Below are positions 42,533 to 50,979 of a stretch of DNA of 64,000 nucleotides, one piece after another; positions within the stretch are counted from its first letter, which is position 1, and every line of letters begins with the position of its first letter. Under the pieces are notes generated by a model, which saw only the letters and a list, made by a program, of their open reading frames with translations, searched no databases and was not told where the DNA came from. A program made the translations under genes and the position numbers. Source of the stretch: Sporobacter sp942492735 (GTDB lineage: Bacteria > Bacillota > Clostridia > Oscillospirales > Oscillospiraceae); contig OW818648.1 in assembly GCA_942492735.1 (NCBI GenBank), forward strand, positions 1,116,001 to 1,180,000. Direction: 5' to 3'.

Positions 42533-44107
42533 ATGCGGTATGAGAATAATGCGCGACTCAAATTAATATACACCGATGAATATACCGGTGAAACAAGGGT
42601 GAGTGAATTGGGAAGTCGGCTGAGTATCTTAATGGATAATTTTGTGATATCGGGCAAGGATTTGTCAGGTCTCCTGCATATTGACAGCTCTTTGGTCAGT
42701 AAATGGCGCTGCGGCAAGAGGGCACTAAAACCCAACTCAATATACACAAACCAGATCATTAAGCATGTGATGGCGCTTGACAGCAACAATCAGTATGCGA
42801 AAATTCGTCTTATACTGTCACTGGAATATATGAATGTGTTTAAGTGTACTGAAAACGAGATTGCCCTTTTCTTGAAGGACTATCTGACTTCTGTCAGCGC
42901 GGTTACAGAAAACAAGCGAGACCATTTCGATGAAATCAAAAATCTGACAAGCGCGTCTCTTTTGTCAACGTACACATTACCAGGCGCAAACGGCAGGCGG
43001 CAGGCGATTCAATTTTTTCTGAGGTACGCGCAATATCTTTCGCCCGGCATCGAAATGTGGTGTTATACGACAGAAAACTCCAAATGGCTTTATGAGAGCC
43101 AGGAGTTTTTTAATGAATGGTTCATGCGTCATATGTCAATTTTAAACGAAGAAAACAAAATCAAAATCATTCATTCGATGAGCAGTTCATATGAGAGCCT
43201 GGCTATATCAATGTTCACCTGGATGCCGATGCACATGTCCGGGCGTACGACAGCGTATATTAATCCGAAATACAAGCAGGAGCAGCTTGTATTTACGTAT
43301 TTTCTCATAAAAGATCATTTGGCACTTTACAATTGGTCAATGAAGCAGCCGATATGCGATATCAGTACGTATATCACACATGAGCTGCTCCTTGTTAAAG
43401 ACATTGAAGTGTTGCTCCGTAGCCATATCAATGAGAGCATACGCATCTTCGAACACTTCGGTTATGATTCAAAGGACGACTACATTAATAATCTTGTTGC
43501 CGATATGGAAAAAGAAATGCACACGTATCACTGGAGCATTTCCTTTGATTTACGCGTATCGGACGAACTGATGCGCGTGATACTCATAGAAAACGGTTTT
43601 TCCGGTGAAGCGCTCGATCAGCAGCTCGAAAATTTTAAATTTGTCGCGGCGCTCGGCAATCAATCGACGCATTGCTTTCTCATCGATCTTCAGAGGCTCA
43701 GCGCATTGCTCAGCAGTAGTGATATTGTTCTAAATGTATTTTCGTTCACGTGCGGCAGAACGTTTAAAATTCAACGCAGCACGTTTGTGCGGCTTGTTGT
43801 TGAAGCGCTGCAGGTTATCATCGATTCTGACACGCTTCATATATGCCTAGCGTCGACAGATTTGCTTAAAAGATTATCGGATACAGAGGTTATCGCCATA
43901 GAAAATACCGCAATCCATTTTACCAGGACGCAGGGCGATAAACCGCTTGCTCTTGTCACGAAGGAATTAACTGTTATCACAGCGATTTACAGCTACTTTG
44001 AAGCGCTTTGGGATACAGCGCCCACTCTCTATAAGAACAAAGAATATGTCAGCAGACAAATCATGAAGCTGATCGAGGAAGCTGATACTAATTTTCGATT
44101 AGGATAA
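42533..44107 (+). CDS. unrecognised protein with N-terminal helix-turn-helix
   Basis: 524 residues, no family recognised. Residues about 23-65 look like an XRE/Cro-type helix-turn-helix (LGSRLSILMDNFVISGKDLS, then LHIDSSLVSKWRCGKRAL). The remaining 450 residues are mostly helical with scattered aromatics, no membrane segment and no enzyme motif seen. Start is unsure: ATG 42533 lies right after a terminator, and GTG 42599 would give a tighter domain start. Probably a transcription regulator with a large sensing domain; its place beside the ABC operon suggests but does not show regulation of it. Confidence 0.65.
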   Translation: MRYENNARLKLIYTDEYTGETRVSELGSRLSILMDNFVISGKDLSGLLHIDSSLVSKWRCGKRALKPNSIYTNQIIKHVMALDSNNQYAKIRLILSLEYMNVFKCTENEIALFLKDYLTSVSAVTENKRDHFDEIKNLTSASLLSTYTLPGANGRRQAIQFFLRYAQYLSPGIEMWCYTTENSKWLYESQEFFNEWFMRHMSILNEENKIKIIHSMSSSYESLAISMFTWMPMHMSGRTTAYINPKYKQEQLVFTYFLIKDHLALYNWSMKQPICDISTYITHELLLVKDIEVLLRSHINESIRIFEHFGYDSKDDYINNLVADMEKEMHTYHWSISFDLRVSDELMRVILIENGFSGEALDQQLENFKFVAALGNQSTHCFLIDLQRLSALLSSSDIVLNVFSFTCGRTFKIQRSTFVRLVVEALQVIIDSDTLHICLASTDLLKRLSDTEVIAIENTAIHFTRTQGDKPLALVTKELTVITAIYSYFEALWDTAPTLYKNKEYVSRQIMKLIEEADTNFRLG

Positions 44108-44120
44108 CGACATGGCCCCG

Positions 44121-44190
44121 CTGTCATTCCCGCGCAGGCGGGAATCTACGTACCTGGGAGCCTGGATTCCCGCCTGCGCGGGAATGACAG
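44121..44190. repeat. inverted repeat, CTGTCATTCCCGCG family
   Basis: Perfect 26-bp inverted arms 44121-44146 and 44165-44190, 18-bp loop; each arm holds its own small palindrome (CCCGC GCAG GCGGG). Lies between convergent genes. Similar GTCATTCCC elements recur at 61509-61607. Confidence 0.9.
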
Positions 44191-44268
44191 GTAACGCAGG
44201 ATATGCTGATATACCATTGTGTTTACGAGGGAACAGTCTGGAAATACCGTAAACTGTCCTGAAGTCTG

Positions 44269-45168
44269 CTAACAGTTTTGGAAGTAATCGGATGCGCTTT
44301 TTGCATCCTTGTGGATTTGTGCTTTTAATTCGTCAACGCTGCCGAATTTGATTTCCGGCCGCAGGCGTTTGTAGAATTCAATGCGCACCATTTTACCGTA
44401 AAGATTACCGCTGTAATCCAGGATATATGTCTCTGCCGTGACGCGTTCGGTGTGATTGACGGTCGGCCTGATTCCAACATTTGTGACGCCGGCATGCTCA
44501 CTGCCGTCTTCAAGATAGACGCGTGTGGCGTACACGCCGTAAGAAGGAATGAGAACACCCTCCTGAAAGCACATGTTGATCGTCGGTGTGCCGAGCGTTC
44601 TTCCGAGCCGATAACCGTAATGCACGATGTCTGTCAATACATGAGGATGACCCAAAAATTCATTGGCCTGCTCCATATCGCCTTCGGTTATCAGCTTTCT
44701 GATATATGTTGAGCTGCTTGTAATGCCTTTGTACGTGACCTCGGGTATGATGTCGCATTCAAGACCGAGTTCCTGACTTTTTTCTTTGAGCTTTTCGGCA
44801 TTGCCCTCACCTTTGTAGCCGAACCGGAAATTATGACCTGCAACCAGATAAGCGGCGTTGAATTCTGAGGACAGACGTTCAACAAACTCGGTCCATGGCA
44901 TATTCATGAGCTCTTTGTCAAAATGCAGGATGATGACATTATTGATGCCAAATATCCGATGGATAAGGCCTGCTCTGTCTTCACAGGAATTGATGAGCGG
45001 ATCGGGACTGCCTGTCACCATGCTTCTTGGCTGTACATCAAAGGTAATGACCGAAGGCATTAGGTCCTTTTCTTTTGAAATCTTCAGGACCCTTTCCATC
45101 AGCGCTGAATGCCCGATGTGCAGCCCGTCAAAAAAGCCCAGGGCTATCACACGTTTTTTCTCTGTCAT
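44269..45168 (-). CDS. ribF: bifunctional riboflavin kinase / FAD synthetase
   Basis: 299 residues. N-terminal nucleotidyltransferase (ALGFFDGLHIGHSALM, the HxGH motif; FVERLSSEFNAAYLVAGHNF; SSSTYIRKLI) makes FAD from FMN; C-terminal flavokinase (about 180-295: GYRLGRTLGTPTINM, PSYGVYATRV, GVTNVGIRPTVN) makes FMN. Last gene of the translation operon behind truB, a usual Firmicutes order. Confidence 0.96.
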   Translation of the reverse strand: MTEKKRVIALGFFDGLHIGHSALMERVLKISKEKDLMPSVITFDVQPRSMVTGSPDPLINSCEDRAGLIHRIFGINNVIILHFDKELMNMPWTEFVERLSSEFNAAYLVAGHNFRFGYKGEGNAEKLKEKSQELGLECDIIPEVTYKGITSSSTYIRKLITEGDMEQANEFLGHPHVLTDIVHYGYRLGRTLGTPTINMCFQEGVLIPSYGVYATRVYLEDGSEHAGVTNVGIRPTVNHTERVTAETYILDYSGNLYGKMVRIEFYKRLRPEIKFGSVDELKAQIHKDAKSASDYFQNC

Positions 45169-45232
45169 ACTGCAATTCCTTTCGCCGGAGCTTTCAAGTT
45201 AAAGAGCCTTACCCTAAAGTGAAGCCTATATT

Positions 45233-46102
45233 CTATACATCGAAAAAGCTTTTGACGGTGTGCATGACGCCGCTGTCGACGCGGCCAAGCATGAGAAAAC
45301 CGTTGTCCATATCGTACACCCGATAAAGCCCGTCCGGCGCGTCATATTCGAAATCAGTGCCGTTTAAGCATTTCGCTTTTTTTTGATCATCAATCAGAAT
45401 GGATGCGTCATTCGAAAAAAGGGAATCGACCGGCTTCAGGAGTTCATTAATCCGGTCCGATTTTACGGCTTCTTCAACGTCATGAAGCGACAGGGCATTT
45501 TCAAGCGTAAAGCTGCCTGCCCGGTTTCGTCTGAGGCTGAACATCGTTCCGCCGCAACCCAGTAAGCTGCCGATGTCATGGCAAAGTGTGCGTATATAGG
45601 TGCCCTTGGAGCAGACAATACGCAGAATATAATCATTGCCGTTTTGATCAAGGATCTCCATGACGTCAATGTTAATCTGCCGTCGTTTTCTCTCCGTCTC
45701 AATACCGCGCCGCGCCAGCTCATAGAGCTTTTTCCCGCCGATTTTGACGGCAGAATACATGGGCGGCAGCTGCTCCTGGCTGCCTTTAAATTGTTGTAAC
45801 GCTTGCGCCACGTCCTGCCTTGAGACAGTGACAGGGGCTGTACTTAACGTCGTGCCTGTCGTATCCTGCGTATCCGTCACGATACCCAGGCGCAGACCGG
45901 CGATATATTCCTTGTCGTAAGACTCGCAAAATTCGACGGCGCGGGTCGCGCGTCCAATGAAAATTGGCAGGACGCCCGTTGCCATCGGATCAAGCGTGCC
46001 ACCGTGACCGATGCGTTTTTCCCTCAAAATGCCGCGGAGCTTTGCTATAATATCAAATGACGTCCAACCGTCAGGTTTATCAATGATGATGATTCCGTTC
46101 AT
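45233..46102 (-). CDS. truB: tRNA pseudouridine-55 synthase
   Basis: 289 residues. IIIDKPDGWTSFDIIAKLRG, GHGGTLDPMATGVLPI with the catalytic Asp, MYSAVKIGGKKLYELARRG, and CSKGTYIRTLCHDIG. A short C-terminal PUA-like part follows. Overlaps nrnA by 4 bp (ATGA-type). Confidence 0.96.
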   Translation of the reverse strand: MNGIIIIDKPDGWTSFDIIAKLRGILREKRIGHGGTLDPMATGVLPIFIGRATRAVEFCESYDKEYIAGLRLGIVTDTQDTTGTTLSTAPVTVSRQDVAQALQQFKGSQEQLPPMYSAVKIGGKKLYELARRGIETERKRRQINIDVMEILDQNGNDYILRIVCSKGTYIRTLCHDIGSLLGCGGTMFSLRRNRAGSFTLENALSLHDVEEAVKSDRINELLKPVDSLFSNDASILIDDQKKAKCLNGTDFEYDAPDGLYRVYDMDNGFLMLGRVDSGVMHTVKSFFDV

Positions 46103-47073
46103 GCGTCAGCTTCCAGCGGAAATATTTTGCCGAGCGCTTCCAAAAGCAGTTTCTTCATTTTCGTAACAGAAACATTCTGCGAGAAACCCGCCGCCATCGC
46201 ATGGCCGCCGCCGCCGAATTGTGACGCCAGGTCATTGGCGTTGACGATAGGGGATGTCCGCACGGAGACTTTACAGTCATTCGGACCGGTCAGCTCTCTG
46301 ATTGTGATACCGACGAGGACCTCCTCTATGCCGTTGGGTATAGACGCGACGTCATCCATCTCGTTTTCACCGGCGCCCGTTTTGTCCAGCATGTCTCTTG
46401 TTATCGACGCAATCGCAACAGCGCCGTCAAAATAGAATTCCATGCTTGTTGTGATCATGGCTTCAAGCATGATGCGGCTTTTCGCTTTTCTTCTGAAGAG
46501 GTCTTTGTTGAGCACCCCGATCGGGGCACCGCAATCGACAAGCTCGGCTGCAACGCGAAGCGTATTGGCGGTCGTATTGGAAAAGGCGAAGCATCCGGTG
46601 TCCGTCGATACGGCGACGTAAAGAGAGGTCGCCGTTTCGGTCGTGACCTTGCCGCTGAGCGCCATCAAAATTTCATAGATGATTTCGCCGCAGGAGGATT
46701 TTGACGCGTCAAGGCAGGTGCTCGCGCTATATCCCGTGTTGGACGGATGGTGGTCGATACACAGAGCGATGTCATTTTCGTAGGTTTTTGCGTTGGTTGG
46801 AAAAAGCTCAGGCGAGGCGATATCGACCGCGATAACATAGGACGGGGTATACCCCTCGGGCGCCCAGTGCTTTTGTACATATGTCGTATACCGCTTTGTC
46901 GCTTCGGGATTATAAAGAATAAAGGCCGTCTTACCCGCTTCAATCAGTCCAGAAGCGAGCCCGGCCGCGCATCCTAACGTATCCCCGTCAGGTCTGCGGT
47001 GCGTTATTATCAGAAAGTGATCGCGCTCTTTTAACCAGAGCGCTGTTTCACGACTATTCATCTGCAGCGCCAT
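46099..47073 (-). CDS. nrnA: DHH phosphoesterase, NrnA-type oligoribonuclease
   Basis: 324 residues. DHH domain: ITHRRPDGDTLGCAAGL, VDIASPE, the signature CIDHHPSNTGYS, and DTGCFAFSNT. C-terminal DHHA1 domain ends QFGGGGHAMAAGFS. Degrades short RNA (nanoRNA), pAp and possibly pGpG, the c-di-GMP breakdown product. Start is uncertain: ATG 47073 follows AAGGAG by only 3 nt, while ATG 47061 is 15 nt away; both overlap rbfA. Confidence 0.92.
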   Translation of the reverse strand: MALQMNSRETALWLKERDHFLIITHRRPDGDTLGCAAGLASGLIEAGKTAFILYNPEATKRYTTYVQKHWAPEGYTPSYVIAVDIASPELFPTNAKTYENDIALCIDHHPSNTGYSASTCLDASKSSCGEIIYEILMALSGKVTTETATSLYVAVSTDTGCFAFSNTTANTLRVAAELVDCGAPIGVLNKDLFRRKAKSRIMLEAMITTSMEFYFDGAVAIASITRDMLDKTGAGENEMDDVASIPNGIEEVLVGITIRELTGPNDCKVSVRTSPIVNANDLASQFGGGGHAMAAGFSQNVSVTKMKKLLLEALGKIFPLEADA

Positions 47074-47446
47074 CATCTCCTTCGTTAACGTCGGATGGAT
47101 CCGGCGCAGGCTCAAGCCCGCTCAGCAGCTTGTTGATCATGGCGCCGTGCTCAATGGACTTGTCCAAATGAAAGATCAGCTCCGGCACATAGCGAAGCTC
47201 CAGGGCGCTCCCCAGCTCATGCCGCAGAAAACCGGATGCTGATTTAAGGCCTTTCATCAGTTCTTTTTCTGATTTAAGACCAAGAACACTCAGGTAAACA
47301 TTGCTGTATCTCAGATCACCGGTTGTTTCAACAGCAGTGATGCTGAGCATTCCCTGATTGACCCGCGGATCCTTGACATTCCGGATGAGCGTTGCCAGCA
47401 TGCGCGAAATATCTTCGTTTTGTCTATTGAAATTTTTTGTTGCCAT
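47054..47446 (-). CDS. rbfA: ribosome-binding factor A
   Basis: 130 residues, KH-fold 30S maturation factor: NRQNEDISRMLATLIRNVKD, VNQGMLSITAVETTGDL, YVPELIFHLDKSIEHG, acidic C-terminus. Separated from infB by an unusual 115-bp gap filled with palindromes. Confidence 0.94.
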   Translation of the reverse strand: MATKNFNRQNEDISRMLATLIRNVKDPRVNQGMLSITAVETTGDLRYSNVYLSVLGLKSEKELMKGLKSASGFLRHELGSALELRYVPELIFHLDKSIEHGAMINKLLSGLEPAPDPSDVNEGDDGAADE

Positions 47447-47471
47447 AGTGCATACCTCTGATTGTCATTCA

Positions 47472-47555
47472 GTAGGGGGCGATGCCCACATCGCCCCGTC
47501 CGACGGCGGGATGTGGGCATCCCGCCCTACGCAGGGACGCCGTCCTCGGCGTCCC
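47472..47555. repeat. REP-like cluster of three hairpins inside the infB-rbfA gap
   Basis: Plus copy 47472-47497: GTAG foot, stem GGGGCGATG / CATCGCCCC. Minus copy 47530-47505: GTAG foot, stem GGCGGGATG / CATCCCGCC. Third hairpin GGGACGCC / GGCGTCCC (47534-47555). All lie between cotranscribed genes. Confidence 0.85.
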
Positions 47556-47561
47556 ACTGCT

Positions 47562-49979
47562 TTAATCTCTAATCTGTTCCATATTGAAGGCTTCGATGAT
47601 ATCGCCTTCTTTAATGTCATTAAACTTTTCGATCGACATGCCGCATTCGTAGTTTGTGGCGACTTCCTTCACATCGTCTTTAAAACGGCGCAGGGATGAA
47701 AGCACACCCTCATGGACGACGACACCGCTGCGTACGACGCGAACAGAGCTGTTTCTGACAATCTTGCCGTCCTGTACGTAGCAGCCGCATATGGTGCCTG
47801 TTTTAGCGACTTTAATGACCTGACGTACTTCGGCGTGGCCGAGTATGACCTCTTTGTATTTCGGTGTGAGCATGCCCTTCATAGCGGCCTCAATCTCGTT
47901 GATGCATTCGTAAATGATACGGTACATCCGGATATCAACATTGCTTCTGATGGCGCTGTCACGGGAGGCGTTATCCGGCCGGACATTGAAGCCGATGATA
48001 ATCGCGCCGCTCGTCGCGGCGAGCATGACGTCAGATTCGCTGACGGCACCGACGCCGGAATGAATCACGCGGACCCGTACCTCGTCGTTTGAAAGCTTTT
48101 CCAGTGACGTTTTGATCGCCTCTGCCGAGCCCTGAACATCAGCCTTGACAATGAGATTGAGGTCCTTGAGCTCACCCTGCTGGATCCGAGAAAACAGATC
48201 CTCAAGGGAGACTTTAACGGGGACGACGCCCGTGCTTTTCTTTTCGGATTTACGCTGCTCGACGAGTTCTCGCGCCATGCGCTCGTCGGCAACAGCATTA
48301 AAGGTATCGCCGGCGTCGGGCACTTCAGACATGCCTGAGATTTCAACGGGCACGGAAGGACCGGCTTCGGTGACGCGCTCGCCGCGGTCATTTGTTAAAA
48401 CACGGACGTGGCCGACAGCCGTTCCGGCAATAATAATATCATTTTGCTTCAAGGTGCCATTTTGCACAAGAACTGTCATAATCGGGCCGCGGCCTTTGTC
48501 AAGGCGCGCCTCAATGACGGTGCCGCGCGCGGCGCGGTTCGGATTTGCCCGGAGCTCGCACATCTCGGCGGTCAAAACAACCATTTCAAGCAGATGGTCG
48601 AGGCCCGTTCCCATTTTGGCTGAAATCGGGCAGATTACCGTATCGCCGCCCCATTCATCGCTGACGAGGTTGTATTCGGTGAGCTGCTGCTTTATTCTAT
48701 CCGGATTTGCGCCCGGAACATCCATTTTGTTGATGGCGACAATGATTGGAATATTTGCCGCTTTGGCGTGGTTGATGGATTCAATCGTCTGCGGCATGAT
48801 GCCGTCATCGGCGGCGACGACGAGGATGGCGATATCGGTGACCTTAGCGCCGCGTGCACGCATGGATGTAAACGCTTCATGTCCCGGCGTATCAAGGAAG
48901 GTAATGGGGCTGCCGTTCACCGAGACACGGTAAGCGCCGATGTGCTGTGTGATGCCGCCCGCCTCGCCAAGGGCGACGTTCGCCTCGCGGATTTTATCAA
49001 GCAGCGAAGTCTTTCCGTGGTCAACGTGGCCCATAACGACAACGACAGGTGCTCTGGAGATAAGATCCTCGTCACTGTCGGCCCGATCATCAATAAGGCG
49101 TTCTTCGATTGTTACTAAGACCTCGTGCTCAACCTTGCAGCCGAGCTCGATGGCGACAAGCGCTGCCGTCTCATAATCGATGACGTCGGACAAAGCGGCC
49201 ATTACGCCGAGCTTGATCAGCTTTTTAACAACCTCTGTGCCTGTCTTTTTCATACGGGCTGCCAGCTCTCCGACAGAAATCTCGTCGGGAATGCTGACCT
49301 TGAGCTGCGCTTTTTTGGCAATCTCAAACTGGAGGCGCTGCATCCTTTCGCGTTCTTCCTGGCGTCGCTTTGCACCCTGGGCGACTGTCGGACCGCGGCT
49401 CTGGCTTTTCTTGACGAATTTCTCTTTGCCGCGCGTCATATGCTCAGCGCGCTCCGGAACAAGATTGTCCAGACGCTCGTCATATTTTTCAATATTGATT
49501 GTTGCCCCAGAGGTATCAATAACACGTTTCTGCGGTGCCTGACGCGGGACAAAGGGCCTGTCGGGCTTCTTGACAGCTTGAAGCTGTTCCTGCCTTTGGG
49601 GCATCGGCGCGTGATTGACGTGGGCTGCCGGAGCGCCTGCGGACGCCGGCCTTTCCGGTGTCGGTGCTTTATGCTCATCCGGCTTTTGGCCGGCTGCAGT
49701 ATTCTCTGAATGAACCTCGTTTGTAGAGGCAGGTTTATCGACGGCAGGAGCTTCGGAGACTGCGGCGGGAGGGGCGACAGCATAGATCTCCTCAATGCTT
49801 GAAATCTGATGATGCTGCGTCAGATGTTCAAATATCAAGTCGAGCTCTTCAGTCGTCAGGACCTGCATGTGATTTTTGGGTGCTGTGGCATATTCGGTCA
49901 GAATTTCAGTGATGGCTTTTGTCGAGACCTTAAAGTCCTTTGCCACCTCATGAACCCTGTATTTAAACATCGTACTCAT
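47562..49979 (-). CDS. infB: translation initiation factor IF-2
   Basis: 805 residues. Variable N-terminal part with the IF2_N fold (KYRVHEVAKDFKVSTKAITE), Ala/Pro-rich linker, second IF2_N around 250; G domain with G1 GHVDHGKTSLLDKI, G3 DTPGHEAF, G4 NKMD; then domains II-IV ending CGMSIEKFNDIKEGDIIEAF. GAGGAGG is 8 nt before ATG 49979. Overlaps ylxQ by 4 bp. Confidence 0.97.
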   Translation of the reverse strand: MSTMFKYRVHEVAKDFKVSTKAITEILTEYATAPKNHMQVLTTEELDLIFEHLTQHHQISSIEEIYAVAPPAAVSEAPAVDKPASTNEVHSENTAAGQKPDEHKAPTPERPASAGAPAAHVNHAPMPQRQEQLQAVKKPDRPFVPRQAPQKRVIDTSGATINIEKYDERLDNLVPERAEHMTRGKEKFVKKSQSRGPTVAQGAKRRQEERERMQRLQFEIAKKAQLKVSIPDEISVGELAARMKKTGTEVVKKLIKLGVMAALSDVIDYETAALVAIELGCKVEHEVLVTIEERLIDDRADSDEDLISRAPVVVVMGHVDHGKTSLLDKIREANVALGEAGGITQHIGAYRVSVNGSPITFLDTPGHEAFTSMRARGAKVTDIAILVVAADDGIMPQTIESINHAKAANIPIIVAINKMDVPGANPDRIKQQLTEYNLVSDEWGGDTVICPISAKMGTGLDHLLEMVVLTAEMCELRANPNRAARGTVIEARLDKGRGPIMTVLVQNGTLKQNDIIIAGTAVGHVRVLTNDRGERVTEAGPSVPVEISGMSEVPDAGDTFNAVADERMARELVEQRKSEKKSTGVVPVKVSLEDLFSRIQQGELKDLNLIVKADVQGSAEAIKTSLEKLSNDEVRVRVIHSGVGAVSESDVMLAATSGAIIIGFNVRPDNASRDSAIRSNVDIRMYRIIYECINEIEAAMKGMLTPKYKEVILGHAEVRQVIKVAKTGTICGCYVQDGKIVRNSSVRVVRSGVVVHEGVLSSLRRFKDDVKEVATNYECGMSIEKFNDIKEGDIIEAFNMEQIRD

Positions 49980-50401
49980 TGTTTTGTCCTCCTCTTACCG
50001 GTTCGTTTGTTTCGTAAATGCGTCAGTGCTTCTTGCCGCCGCTGACGCACGCGCTCGGCCTTTTCAGCCAGGCGACCGGCTGCTTCACTGTACTGACCGG
50101 AATCCAGTTCCGCCAGCATGGATACATATTTTGCCGCGATGCCGACATCCAGTATTGCCAGCATGCCCGGAGAACCTCTTCCGATGATCGCGCTGAGTTC
50201 TTCCTTCGTCGAGGGCAGGATCAGGTGGATTGCGCCGTAGGTCTCGGCATAGTTGCGCGCCCTTCTTTTAGAGCCGTCTGACGCGTCGAGAGCCGACAGG
50301 ATGACGATGACTTTGTTTTCTCGGGCGACATGGCCGACGGACTCATCGCCAATCTCGAGCATGCCGGCCTTTTTAGCCATACCCAGCATTCTATTGTCCA
50401 T
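49976..50401 (-). CDS. ylxQ: L7Ae/L30e-family RNA-binding protein YlxQ
   Basis: 141 residues. The L7Ae-like fold covers about 1-100 (MLGMAKKAGMLEIGDESVGH, VIVILSALDASDGSKRRARN), with a basic tail after it rich in Arg/Lys. Predicted to bind kink-turn-like RNA. Start ATG 50401 with GGAGGAAG upstream; the gene overlaps ylxR and infB, consistent with one operon. Confidence 0.9.
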   Translation of the reverse strand: MDNRMLGMAKKAGMLEIGDESVGHVARENKVIVILSALDASDGSKRRARNYAETYGAIHLILPSTKEELSAIIGRGSPGMLAILDVGIAAKYVSMLAELDSGQYSEAAGRLAEKAERVRQRRQEALTHLRNKRTGKRRTKQ

Positions 50402-50663
50402 GGTCTTCCTCCATCTGCCCGTGCAGGCCGGCAATCACCTCTTCAGGTATCGCCGCCTCAAGCGCTCGTTCCAGGGCCTTTGATTTAATCGCCTTTTTCA
50501 GGCAGTCGGCACTTTTGCACACATAAGCGCCGCGCCCCGGATTTTTACCTTTAAAATCCAGAGAAATCACCCCGCTGGGCGACCTGACGGCACGGATGAG
50601 CTCTTTCTTTGGCTTCATCTCACGGCAGCCCAAGCACTGCCGCATCGGTATTTTTTTCTGCAT
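50391..50663 (-). CDS. ylxR: YlxR-family RNA-binding protein (RnpM)
   Basis: 90 residues. RQCLGCREMKPKKELIRAVR, then GRGAYVCKSADCLKKAIKSK, which is the YlxR signature. Work in Bacillus, as I recall, links YlxR to RNase P modulation. Part of the nusA-infB operon, but separated from nusA by a 312-bp repeat-filled gap. Confidence 0.92.
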   Translation of the reverse strand: MQKKIPMRQCLGCREMKPKKELIRAVRSPSGVISLDFKGKNPGRGAYVCKSADCLKKAIKSKALERALEAAIPEEVIAGLHGQMEEDHGQ

Positions 50664-50702
50664 GTGCTCAGCCGCCTTTCTTGAAATGATAACTTGTTCG
50701 AC

Positions 50703-50979
50703 GGCGCGCCGGGGTCGTCGCGCCCTACGGTGTTGGCGTTACGTTTCGTCCTCGTAGGGGACGACGACCTCGGCGTCCCGTCGGTCCGGTCAATTCGTGA
50801 ATCGCCCTTACGGTGTTTGTGTTATGTTTCGCCTTCGTAGGGAACGCCCCCAGTGTCGTTCCGTGCCTGTGCCGCGTAACGCCGGATTTGGGTGAAACGG
50901 TATGTGCCTGCGTTCGGACCGACACGGGGGTCGGTCCCTACATACGCGGAGGACCGGGCGACTCGTGGATCGCTCCTAC
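50703..50979. repeat. cluster of six REP-like GTAG hairpins between nusA and ylxR
   Basis: Copies: minus 50728-50703, plus 50754-50779, minus 50811-50789 (degenerate), plus 50837-50862, minus 50941-50916 and minus 50979-50955. Each has GTAG, or GTAA in the degenerate one, at its foot and a hairpin with a different stem (for example GGACCGAC / GTCGGTCC). The last copy overlaps the nusA stop codon. No gene lies in this gap. Confidence 0.8.
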
